Shown one piece after another: positions 10,406 to 18,535 of a DNA stretch of 25,524 bases (its first letter is position 1; each line of letters opens with the position of its first letter). Under the pieces are notes generated by a model that was given only the letters and a program-made list of their open reading frames with translations, made no database searches and was not told the origin of the DNA. Source of the stretch: Candidatus Altimarinota bacterium (lineage in GTDB: Bacteria; Patescibacteriota; Gracilibacteria; BD1-5; UBA6164); assembly GCA_020631575.1 (NCBI GenBank), contig JAHDGX010000008.1, positions 1 to 25,524 on the forward strand, read 5' to 3'. The position numbers and the translations under genes were made by a program.

Positions 10406-11677
10406 ATGGAATACAATGCGAGTTTAGAAGAGCTAAAAAATCTTGTTTATAAGTGAGATAACATTCAAAAAATTTGTGAGATTATTATATTAACAGCTGT
10501 TTTATGATGAGCCTCTGATATACACGTTGAGCCACTTAGCTCGTTTGTAAGACTCCGTTATAGAATAGATGGAGAGCTAAAGGAAATCTTAGAATACCAG
10601 TCATTTCTTCATACTGGGGTTGTTGCAAGGTTTAAGATACTTTCAGAATTAAAGATAGATGAATCGAGAGTACCACAGGATGGTCGTATCAGTCAGTCTA
10701 TTGAGTGAAAACCGCTTGACCTTCGTGTTTCAACTCTTCCAACGGTTCATGGAGAGAAAGTAGTTATGCGTATTGTGGACAAGAGTAAGAAAATACCAGA
10801 ACTTGGGAAGTTATGAATAGAGTGAAGAAATAAAGTACTTCTTGAAAAGGCAATAGCTCTTCCAAATGGTGTAATTCTGACGAGTGGACCAACAGGGTCT
10901 TGAAAGTCTACAACGCTTTACTCTATTCTTACTATGCTCAATGATCCAGATGTGAATATCATGACACTTGAAGATCCTGTCGAGAATCAGGTGGACGGGA
11001 TTAGTCAGAGCCAAGTAAAACCAGGAATAGGGTATACTTTTGCATATGGTTTACGTACTGCTCTTAGACAAGACCCTGATATTATAATGGTGTGAGAGAT
11101 GCGTGATAAGGAAACAGTTGATATTGCTATTGAAGCATCTTTGACATGACACCTTGTGTTGTCTACCATACATACAAACAACGCAGCCGAAACAATCACG
11201 AGAATTTTGAATATGTGAGTACAGCCATTTCTTATTCCTGCTTCGCTAAACATTATTATTGCTCAGCGTCTCGTGAAGAGAGTATGTCAAGAATGTAAGG
11301 TAGAGAGGCCATTATCTGAAATTGACAAAGTAACACTTCAAAATATTAAATTTGCCCTCTCTGTTACTCCAAAACAAGAATTACTAGAAAGAGTATGAGC
11401 AGAAAAGATGAAATCTCCAACCTTTTTCAAGGCAGTAGGTTGTGATGCATGTCAATGAAACGGTTATAAGTGAAGGGTTGGTATGTATGAAATGCTCGAA
11501 ATAAGCCCAGGGGTGAAAGATATGATATTAAGAGGGGATTCGGCATTTAATATTAATAGGCAGGCAATTAAAGATGGAATGGTATCTCTAGAACAGGATG
11601 GTATTATTAAAGCCCTTCAGTGACATACAACACTAGAAGAAGTCTATAAAGCAGCGAAAACCCAAAATGAAGAATAA
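10406..11677 (+). CDS. pilB: PilB/GspE-family assembly ATPase (short form)
   Basis: This is the hexameric cytoplasmic ATPase that powers pilin extrusion or type II secretion. The 423-residue product carries the N2 domain (GGASDIHVEP, then VRLRYRIDGELKE) and the ATPase core. The Walker A GPTGSGKST lies at about 161-169 with one TGA glycine. An Asp box (MTLEDPVE), Walker B (DPDIIMVGEMRD) and His box (GHLVLSTIHTNNA) follow. Two cysteine pairs, CQEC near 294-297 and CDAC near 346-349, form the zinc knuckle typical of PilB/GspE and absent from PilT. The N-terminal MshEN/GspE-N domain is missing; family members are commonly about 560 residues. An upstream stop six bases away rules out a longer start. 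Met replaces the usual Ile in GEIRD. It pairs with pilC downstream. Confidence 0.93.
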
Positions 11678-11695
11678 TAATAAATAAAAACTATT

Positions 11696-12874
11696 ATGGA
11701 AGATATAATCATATTATGAGAAGAGGAGTCATCAAAGGTTGTTTCTGATGATGCAATTCTAAATTCCACGAAAGAAAATCAGTTAGAAAAAAGGTCTTTT
11801 ATAGAGTATTTGAATGATGTTGTTGCGGGATTTCAAAAAATTAAAATTAAAGAAAAAATAGTATTTTACCGTCTTATGGCAACGATGCTTAATGCCGGGA
11901 TGTCACTCATTAAATGAGTATCTGTTCTTGAAAAGCAGGAAAAAAACCCAGCCTTTAAGAAAATACTTTGAGAGATGCTTGTGTGACTTAAAGAATGAAA
12001 AAATCTATCTGAATGTATGGAGGGGTATCCAACTTCTTTTGATGATTCAGAAATGTGAGTTATTAGAGCTGGTGAGAAAACATGAAAACTCAATGAAGTT
12101 ATGACTTCACTTGCAGATCAGGTCGAGAAGGTAGCTTCAGTTTCTGGAAAAATGAAATCTGCCCTTATTTACCCTGCAATGATTATGATAGTAGTAGTTT
12201 GAGTAATTGGTGTTATGATGACGATGGTTGTACCAAAACTTTTAGAAATATTTGATGATAAGTCAGCTCTTCCTGCATCGACGAAGACGCTTATATTTAT
12301 ATCAGATATATTTGTAAATTATTGGTACTTTATAATACTTTTTGTGATTTTGTTGTATTTTTGAATACAAATATGGAAGAAGACACCAACATGAAAATAT
12401 AACTATGATAAATTTGTACTCAAGATACCTATCTTTGGTATGATTGTGCAGAAAGTAGTGCTTTCAAAGTTTTCACGGGTATTTTCATGACTTATGGCAT
12501 CATGAGTATCAGTAGTAGAGTCACTTAAAATAGTTTCAGATGCAGTTTGAAACGAAGTCTACAGACAAAGAATATTACTTTTGCTAGAAGACGTTAGGCA
12601 GGGTATGAAGATGTGGGAGTCACTAGAGGGAGATCCTCTCTTTCCTGATATCATGACACAAATGATCCAAGTATGAGAACAATCAGCAAAACTTGATAGT
12701 GTAGTGATAAAGGTAGCAGACTTTTACGATGAACAAGTAGATAACACTGCTGCAACAATTAACAAGCTCCTAGAGCCATTTATTATTGTGTTTCTTGCAA
12801 TAGTAGTATGATTTATTGCTATTGCTATAATGCAGCCTATTATGAACTTAGCTGATACTGTTTCACAAAGTTAA
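11696..12874 (+). CDS. pilC: PilC/GspF-family inner-membrane platform protein
   Basis: PilC is the polytopic platform through which the PilB motor acts on pilin subunits. The 392-residue product has two GspF domains. The first is about residues 50-180 (YRLMATMLNAGMSLIKGVSVL, then GVIRAGEKTGKL) and the second about 255-385 (FSRVFSGLMASGVSVVESL, then MIQVGEQSAKLD). Membrane helices are predicted at about 157-180, 204-226 and 358-382, the family pattern. Fifteen of 24 glycines are TGA, including most conserved ones. It starts 18 bases after the pilB stop and is the last gene of the operon, followed by a hairpin terminator. No pilin, prepilin peptidase, PilT or PilM lies in the window. Confidence 0.92.
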
Positions 12875-12889
12875 AATTAGTATTAAAAA

Positions 12890-12919
12890 AGCTCTTACTC
12901 CTAGTAAGGGCTTTTTTTG
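12890..12919 (+). terminator. intrinsic terminator of the pilus assembly operon
   Basis: AGCTCTTACT at 12890-12899 pairs with AGTAAGGGCT at 12903-12912 (one G-U pair, three-base loop CCT), followed by seven T. It lies 15 bases after the pilC stop. Confidence 0.85.
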
Positions 12920-12972
12920 TGTGGAGATGATGTGAACTATGTGAAGAAACCGTGAAAACAGACTCTAGATGC

Positions 12973-13001
12973 TTGCGATAATAAAATAATACTTTAATAT
13001 A
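12973..13001 (+). promoter_or_regulatory. candidate promoter of the S-layer-like gene
   Basis: TTGCGA at 12973-12978 and AATATA at 12996-13001 are 17 bases apart. The -10 match is weak, but this is the best-spaced pair I found between the terminator at 12919 and the start at 13202. It would give a leader of about 190 bases. The rest of this 327-base gap holds no open frame that I can support. Confidence 0.3.
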
Positions 13002-13074
13002 CGCAGCATACTTTTGGTCTTTAAAATAATCTGAACTTCTAAGTCATATCCTTATAGTTGTCTCTAGCCACGAG

Positions 13075-13155
13075 TAGGGAGCTGAGTGTTTTTATATTTA
13101 AAAGCATTGAGCTCCCTAGTTGTGCGCATTACGACTATGGGTTAAGGCTTTAACC
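13075..13155 (+). promoter_or_regulatory. structured 5' leader of the S-layer-like gene: long hairpin plus short hairpin
   Basis: TAGGGAGCT at 13075-13083 pairs perfectly with AGCTCCCTA at 13110-13118. After one mismatch the stem continues (A-U, G-U and G-C pairs) to about 13094/13099, giving roughly 20 stacked positions and a four-base loop. No T-run follows, so it is not a terminator. A second hairpin, GGTTAA at 13140-13145 and TTAACC at 13150-13155 with loop GGCT, lies 46 bases before the start codon. Long structured leaders stabilise S-layer mRNAs in other bacteria; that role here is inference. A separate small RNA or a riboswitch-like element is possible, but I recognise no known class. 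Confidence 0.5.
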
Positions 13156-13201
13156 GTGAATTGTTGAGTGCATTGATTTTATTTTGTAACTCGTATACAA
13201 T

Positions 13202-16200
13202 ATGAGTACTTTTGTTAAGAAAGTTACTTCTGCTGTTGCTGGTCTTGCTATACTTTCAAGTATTGTAACACCTATTGCAGGAGTTTCTGCAGCTAACCTC
13301 ACTGCTGTTGAGGCTGCAAACGAGCTTTCTAGTCTAGGAATCATTGTTGACCAATCTGCTAATCCTGCTGATTACAGAACTGGAGACAACCTTCCAAGAA
13401 GAGAAGCTGTAAAGGTTATGATGAACCTTTCTACTATCGCTGTTGTTGACAACTGTGATGGAGACTTTAACGACCTTTCTGGTTCAGATTGGGCATGTAA
13501 ATATGCTGAAACTGCACTTGATAATGGTATGGTTGCTGGAAACGCAAGTTTCAGACCAAACGATCTTGTTTCAAAAATTGAAGCATTAAAAATGGTTTTC
13601 CAAGGAAGAGATCTTGAAAGAGATGCTAACTCTGACTGGAGAGCTGGGTACGTAAGTGCTGCTGTATCAATGGGAATAGCTGACGCTTCTTTCACTGACT
13701 ACGACGCTCCTGCTACTAGAGGACAAATGTTTATCTGGGCTGCTGAAGCTATTAAAGCTGTAGCAACTGATGATGGAACTGATCCACTTTGTGATCTTCT
13801 AGGAATTTGTGATGATGGAACTACTGATCCAGTAGAACCTACTACTCCTACTACTGGAGGTGATCTACAAGTTTCAGTTTCTCCATCTACTCCTGCTTCG
13901 GCTACAATTCCTGGTGGAGTAAACGGTCTTGCTGCTGCTGCTTTTGATTTTACTGCTGGGTCTGCTGACGTAACAGTATCTCAAATCTCAGTAAAAAGAA
14001 CTGGACTTTCAGATGAAGACACACTAGAAAACCTAGCTGTATTTACTGCTGAAGGAAGAGTTTCTAACGCAAAATCTGATAACCAAGATAATGATACTAC
14101 TGCTCAAATTAATCTTGATGATGGAGGTGTAGTTATTATGGCTGGTGAGACTAAAACTCTTGTAGTGGTAGTTGACGTTGCTGATATTACAACAAATCCA
14201 AGTGTTGAATCAGATGAATTCGCTCTTGAACTCGTTGATGTAGTAGCTAATGGTGATGTTTCTGGTCTTGGTGCAAGAGGAAATACTATGAGAGTAGGTT
14301 CTGTTAACGCTCCAACTCTTGAATTCACTACTGGAGGTTCTGTTGCTGATCCAACTCTTGGAGAAGTAGCTGCTGATATCTTCGAGTTTGAAATCGACAA
14401 TACATCTGATGAAGATGTAGAAGTTGAAACAATCACTTTCGAAGGTTCTTCAGATGCTGAGGATAACCTTAGAAATTTTGAACTCCTTATGGGGAATGAT
14501 GTTGTAGCTACTACTGCTATGATGAAAGGTGATTACCTTACATTCAATCTAGGAGGTCTTATTATCGAAGAAGATAAAAAAGAAGATTTTACTGTTAGAG
14601 CTGATGTTGTTGACGGTGCTGGTGATACAATTCAATTCAGAATTGATGAAAAACTAGACGTTACTGCTAACTCTACTAAATTTGCATTTGGTGCTTCAGT
14701 GAATATTGCTGCAATCGGTGATTTTGATACTACTGCTCCAATTACAAATGCACTTCCTTTTGTAACTATCGAAGCTGGGGAACTAACTTTTGTAGAAATG
14801 GATGCTGCTGCTGATGAAATTAGAGAAGATAAAGATAACGTTGAATTTGGTTCAATCAAAATCACAAACGTTTCTGGACAATCTCTTGAAATGGAAACTT
14901 TTGGAGTAACTATTGAGGTTGCTAATACTGCATCTGGATCATTTATAGATAACGGTGCTGGTTGAGGTACTGCTAATGATGGTCTCCAAAATGGTACAGA
15001 AGCTACTATTACTATTGCTAACGCAATCGAAGATGTAGAACTATATAACGCTGATACAGGTTCTTCTTATGAACTTACTATCGGTACTGTTACTACAGCT
15101 TCAGTAGGTACTGTTACTACAGCTACTTTCACGGATAACAATATTGATCTTCTACTTGCTCAAGGAACTACAGAGTTCGTTATTAGAGCTGACACAGCAG
15201 AAGACATTGCAAACTTCGATTCTGTAAGTTTTGATGTTTCTGTAGATATTGCTAACAATGTTAGAGTTGTAGAAACTTCTGATGATGAAGAAGTTACTGA
15301 TAAAACTCCATCTAGTCTTTCTTTCAATACTATTGATGGATCTGAATCTGGAGCAAGAGTTTCTCTTGTACCACTTTCTAACACTGATGTAGTTAGAGGT
15401 GCTGATGATGTTGTTGCTCTTCAATTCGAAGTAGAAGCTGAAGAAGTTTCTGATATCGTAGTTGACGAAATGACAGTTACAATCACTGCTACTGGTGGTG
15501 CTGCTGCTACTAACCAACAAATTGCTGATGTTAAATTATACAAAGGTTCAGTTTCTGCTGCTAATCTTCTTGATGAAGAAGGTGGTTCTAACCTAGGAAC
15601 AGGAGGTGATGTAACATTTGATGATATGGGTGATGTAACTATCGCTGCTAATGCTACTACTACTTTTGTAGTAACTGTATCATTTGTTGACGGTGCAGAC
15701 GCTGTTTCTGGATCTGATTACGTTGCTGCTCTTACTGCAATTAGTATAGAAGATGATGAAAACGATGATGTAACGGTTAATGTTGCTCCTATTGTTTCTG
15801 CTAGAAATATAACTGTTAACGCTGCTGGTCTCATTCAAACACTTGCATTTGATGATGCTAACGAAGACAATGAATTTGATAAACAAGTTCTTGCTGGTGA
15901 TTCAGCTGTAATTGCGTCTTTTGATGTAAGAGCTGATAACGAAGAAATAGATGTTGAAACAGTTACTTTCACTCTCTCTGGAGCTACTGGAAGTCTTAAA
16001 AACTCTATCGTTTCTGCTACTCTTCTTCTTGACGGAGTTGCTGTAGATACAAACACAAATGGAGATATTACTCATACTGCAGGATCTGCTACAGGTACTG
16101 TAACATTTGAAAATATTTCTGGTCTTGTTCTTCCTGAAACTACTTCAGAACTTGCTCTACAACTTAACACTGCTAATATCGGTGAAGATTTCGTAGGTGA

Positions 16201-16741
16201 GGTACAAACTGGATTAGTTGTTACTGATGTTGTTCTATCAGATGCTGATGGTGTAGAGTCTGGTAAAAATACTGCTCCTAAATCACTCACTGGTACAACT
16301 ACTAAAACTCTTGATATAGTAACTGCAATTGTAACTCCATCTGTTGTTTCAAACTTTGGAACTGACGATCAAACTGCTGAGCTAAGACTCGTTGTTAATG
16401 GTGGATCAAATACAAATGCTAACGGAGATGCTGTACAAGCTGATCTTACTTCTCTTGTAATTGAAGTTTCTTCTCTTACAGGTACAGGTGCATTTACTGT
16501 ATTTAATGGTAACGGTACTGTAATTGGTTCATGAGCTGTAATGACTGGGGCTAACCCAATAACAATTGCTTCTGACTCAATTGGTAACGATAACGAAATA
16601 TATAGAATAGAAACTACTGCTGAAGCTATCTACAGACTTTCAAAAGCTGGGGTTGCTTACACTACTGATGGTGGTACTACTACTCTATCTACAAAACTAG
16701 AAAACACTCTAGAACTTGGACAATACGCTGACTCTAACTAG
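13202..16741 (+). CDS. SLH-domain surface protein, probable S-layer protein
   Basis: With TGA as Gly this is one 1179-residue frame ending in TAG; only two TGA codons occur (residues 588 and 1111). Residues 1-30 form a signal peptide (FVKKVTSAVAG, hydrophobic core, GVSA-A). Residues about 32-195 hold SLH-type repeats (LPRREAVKVMM; FNDLSGSDWACKYAETALDNGM; FRPNDLVSKIEALKMVF; ATRGQMFIWAAEAI), which bind the cell envelope. A Thr/Pro linker follows (residues about 197-225). The rest is Asp/Glu/Thr/Val-rich beta sequence in about four diverged units of 150-200 residues, each with a pattern like F-x-V/I-x-A ... DVEVETITF ... L ... V, suggesting stacked Ig-like sandwiches. It has almost no Lys/Arg-rich parts and four cysteines near the N-terminus. 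Codon choice is strongly biased (GGA/GGT, GCT, AGA), unlike its neighbours, suggesting very high expression. It has its own leader and terminator. Confidence 0.85.
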
Positions 16742-16745
16742 TTCG

Positions 16746-16821
16746 CTATTATCTGGATAATAGAATTATTCTATTAGTTTTGAAAGACCCACATGAATAT
16801 TCATGTGGGTCTTTTTTTGTC
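16746..16821 (+). terminator. terminator of the S-layer-like gene with tandem inverted repeats
   Basis: A perfect 16-bp inverted repeat runs from AAAGACCCACATGAAT at 16783-16798 into its complement at 16799-16814, with a T-run ending near 16819. Before it, CTATTATC and GATAATAG (16746-16753 and 16756-16763) form a smaller hairpin, and TAGAATTATTCTA (16761-16773) is also self-complementary. The strong palindrome suits a highly transcribed unit. Confidence 0.9.
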
Positions 16822-16885
16822 TTAATTTTGAGATATGAAGATTTTCTATATACTTCTTCACATATCATTAATTTATACTATAAAT

Positions 16886-17434
16886 ATGCTAAAGAATATA
16901 TTTATTATAGGTGCTATTATTTTTCTTTCTGCTTGTAGTTCAAGTTGAGACAAGCAATTAACGCAAGAAGATTTTATAGAGGCCTATAAATTAAAGGATA
17001 GGAGTGTCACCCTGTCTGAAAATACACTTAAAGGTTTTGTGTCTCTCAATGGCTTCAATGGAGATACAGAGATAGTAAATTTGTATTTAGACAAGAATGA
17101 AATTGAAGTACTTAATATATCTGAATATAAAGATTTGTGAAGATTGGTGATTAGTAACAATAATATTAGATTTTTTGGAGACATACAATATCCTGAAAAG
17201 ATCAGACATATAGATATTTCTTTCAATCAGTTAGAGAATCTTGATGGAATAGAAAAGCTTACAGAGCTTAAAACCCTCAATGTCTCATATAATAAATTAA
17301 ATGAACAGGATTTTCAGAAACTTGCAAGCCTAACTAAGCTTCAACTAGTCTATGCAGACGGAAATAATGTCTCTATAGAGTTCTTACAACGTTTAGCTAC
17401 ATTTAATTCTAAATATCTAGGAACTATAAAGTAG
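16886..17434 (+). CDS. leucine-rich-repeat lipoprotein
   Basis: The 182-residue product begins with a lipoprotein signal: KNIFIIGAIIF then the lipobox LSAC, so Cys17 should be lipidated and the protein anchored in the membrane facing outward. From about residue 65 there are four to five leucine-rich repeats with the L-x-x-L-x-L-x-x-N pattern: VNLYLDKNEIEVL, LGRLVISNNNIRFF, IRHIDISFNQLENL, LKTLNVSYNKLNEQ and LQLVYADGNNVS. Such repeats usually bind other proteins. Two TGA codons encode Gly. An in-frame ATG at 16835 would add 17 residues, but the later start puts the lipobox at the usual distance. The gene stands alone between two terminators. The partner is unknown. Confidence 0.75.
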
Positions 17435-17440
17435 AAATAA

Positions 17441-17468
17441 AAAAACAGCTCAAATGAGCTGTTTTTTT
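17441..17468. terminator. bidirectional intrinsic terminator
   Basis: AAAAACAGCTCA at 17441-17452 and TGAGCTGTTTTT at 17455-17466 form a perfect stem with a two-base loop, flanked by an A-run on the left and a T-run on the right. It serves the LRR lipoprotein gene on the plus strand and the mfd/FKBP operon on the minus strand. Confidence 0.88.
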
Positions 17469-17479
17469 ATTGTTTCGGT

Positions 17480-17944
17480 TTAGTCTTCTAGGACATCAAT
17501 AATCTCAAACTCTCCAAATTGAGTTGGGAGCTTTTCTCCCTTTTCGAGTGTAAATCCTGCAGCTGTAAAACTTGCAAGATCTTTTTTAGGTATAGTTTGC
17601 AGTTTTTCAGGATCTTTCTCTCCATATGCGTCTTTTGGAGCAAGTGTAAGTACTTGCGTATCCCCGAGCTTCATTCAAACAACTCCAGCGTCAAATCCAG
17701 GTATCATTTGCCCAGCCCCTACTGTAAATGAGAGGGTTTCACCTCTATCTCTTGAACTATCAAACTTCTCTCCGTTTTCTAATGTTCATGTATAGTGTAC
17801 TTCTATTGCATCTCCTGTCTCTATTGTATCTTTATTTTCTCATTTTCCTTTTGATATCTTTGTAATTTCTATATCAAAGATGAGAGTTTTTCCTGCGAGT
17901 GCGTGATTGACATCAAGTACTACGCTTCAAGTTAATTCAGCCAT
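17480..17944 (-). CDS. SlyD-like FKBP prolyl isomerase, circularly permuted, second copy (no signal peptide)
   Basis: A 154-residue peptidyl-prolyl cis-trans isomerase candidate. FKBP residues are visible in VHYTGTLENGEKFDSS (Tyr51, Phe61, Asp62), DRGETLSF (Arg68, Phe73), GAGQMIPGFD and DAYGE. After DAYGE comes an insert-in-flap-like segment (LQTIPKKDLASFTAAGFTLE, ending FGEFEIIDVLED), the order found in SlyD. However, the SlyD piece VVLDVNHALAGKTLIF, normally at the C-terminus, stands at residues 8-23, before the FKBP domain. No signal peptide is seen, so as annotated it would be cytoplasmic. It starts five bases after the stop of the lipoprotein copy, in another frame. Residues about 52-84 are encoded by DNA identical to that copy. 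Being last in the operon it is followed by the shared terminator. Chaperone-type folding is the likely role. Confidence 0.85.
17694..17789. repeat. 96-bp direct repeat, copy 1 (in the second FKBP gene)
   Basis: This segment is identical, base for base, to 18155-18250. It encodes the FKBP core from TGTLENG to MIPGF. The flanking coding sequence is clearly diverged. Confidence 0.95.
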
Positions 17945-17949
17945 GCTAT

Positions 17950-18519
17950 TTATTTTTGTAATTCAAGTATAGTAATTTCCCCTCTATCGGTAGGGAGAGT
18001 TGTTCCTGGAGTGAGTTCAAAACCTGCATTTGCAAATTCCTGGAGTCTTGATAGTGGGATCGTTTGTGTAAAGCTTGCTGGACCATATGCATCTTCAGGA
18101 CTCAGAGTGAGCTCCTTAGATTCAGAGAGCTTCATTCCTACCACTCCTGCATCGAATCCAGGTATCATTTGCCCAGCCCCTACTGTAAATGAGAGGGTTT
18201 CACCTCTATCTCTTGAACTATCAAACTTCTCTCCGTTTTCTAATGTTCATATGTAATGTACTTTTACTGCGTCACCTGACTCAACAGTATTTGCTTCATT
18301 GTTGCCTTCTCATTTAGATATTTCTACCATTTCAACATCAAAGATAAGAACTTTCCCTGCAAGTGGATGAGGATTTGGAACTTCTATTACAGCATTTCAA
18401 GTCAGCTCTTGCGCTGGAGTTTCCCCAGTTATTGCTCATGTAGATGATGTATTTTTTTCTACTCCACAGCTTGTAAGCACAAGTAGGAGAGCAAGTCATA
18501 ATGCGATATTTTTCTTCAT
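17950..18519 (-). CDS. SlyD-like FKBP prolyl isomerase lipoprotein, circularly permuted, first copy
   Basis: A 189-residue protein with a lipoprotein signal (KKNIALGLALLLVLTSC; Cys18 is the lipidated residue), so it should act outside the cytoplasmic membrane. After a short linker (residues 19-40) comes ELTGNAVIEV and PHPLAGKVLIFDVEMVEI (about 51-68), equivalent to the C-terminal strand block of SlyD. The FKBP core follows: VHYIGTLENGEKFDSS (88-102), DRGETLSFTVG, MIPGF and DAYG. An insert-in-flap-like segment (QTIPLSRLQEF, ending RGEITILELQK) closes it. The order is therefore permuted relative to SlyD. It starts 16 bases after the mfd stop and is followed five bases on by a second copy. FKBP active-site residues Tyr, Phe-Asp, Arg and Phe are conserved; Trp59 of FKBP12 is replaced by Phe. 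Extracytoplasmic folding of surface proteins is a reasonable role. Confidence 0.87.
18155..18250. repeat. 96-bp direct repeat, copy 2 (in the lipoprotein FKBP gene)
   Basis: Identical to 17694-17789, 461 bases away. It is consistent with a recent tandem duplication homogenised by gene conversion, or with a duplication whose flanks evolved faster. Confidence 0.95.
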
Positions 18520-18535
18520 AATATATGGTTATAAG

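Noticed and set aside
49..12874. Many short open frames under the standard code suggest decayed pseudogenes or frameshifts
   Set aside because: All breaks are single in-frame TGA codons at glycine positions; with TGA as Gly the genes are full length and intact.
12875..13201. tRNA, riboswitch of a known class or CRISPR repeats in the largest gap
   Set aside because: I could not fold a cloverleaf, found no repeated spacer pattern and no known riboswitch core; only two hairpins are evident.
13150..16290. Series of minus-strand open frames opposite the S-layer-like gene
   Set aside because: They are rich in Ser, Thr and Val runs typical of the complement of a biased plus-strand gene, have no start context and no family resemblance.
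16835..16885. Upstream in-frame ATG for the LRR lipoprotein
   Set aside because: It would place the lipobox cysteine at residue 34 behind an extra hydrophobic stretch; the start at 16886 gives a standard lipoprotein signal.
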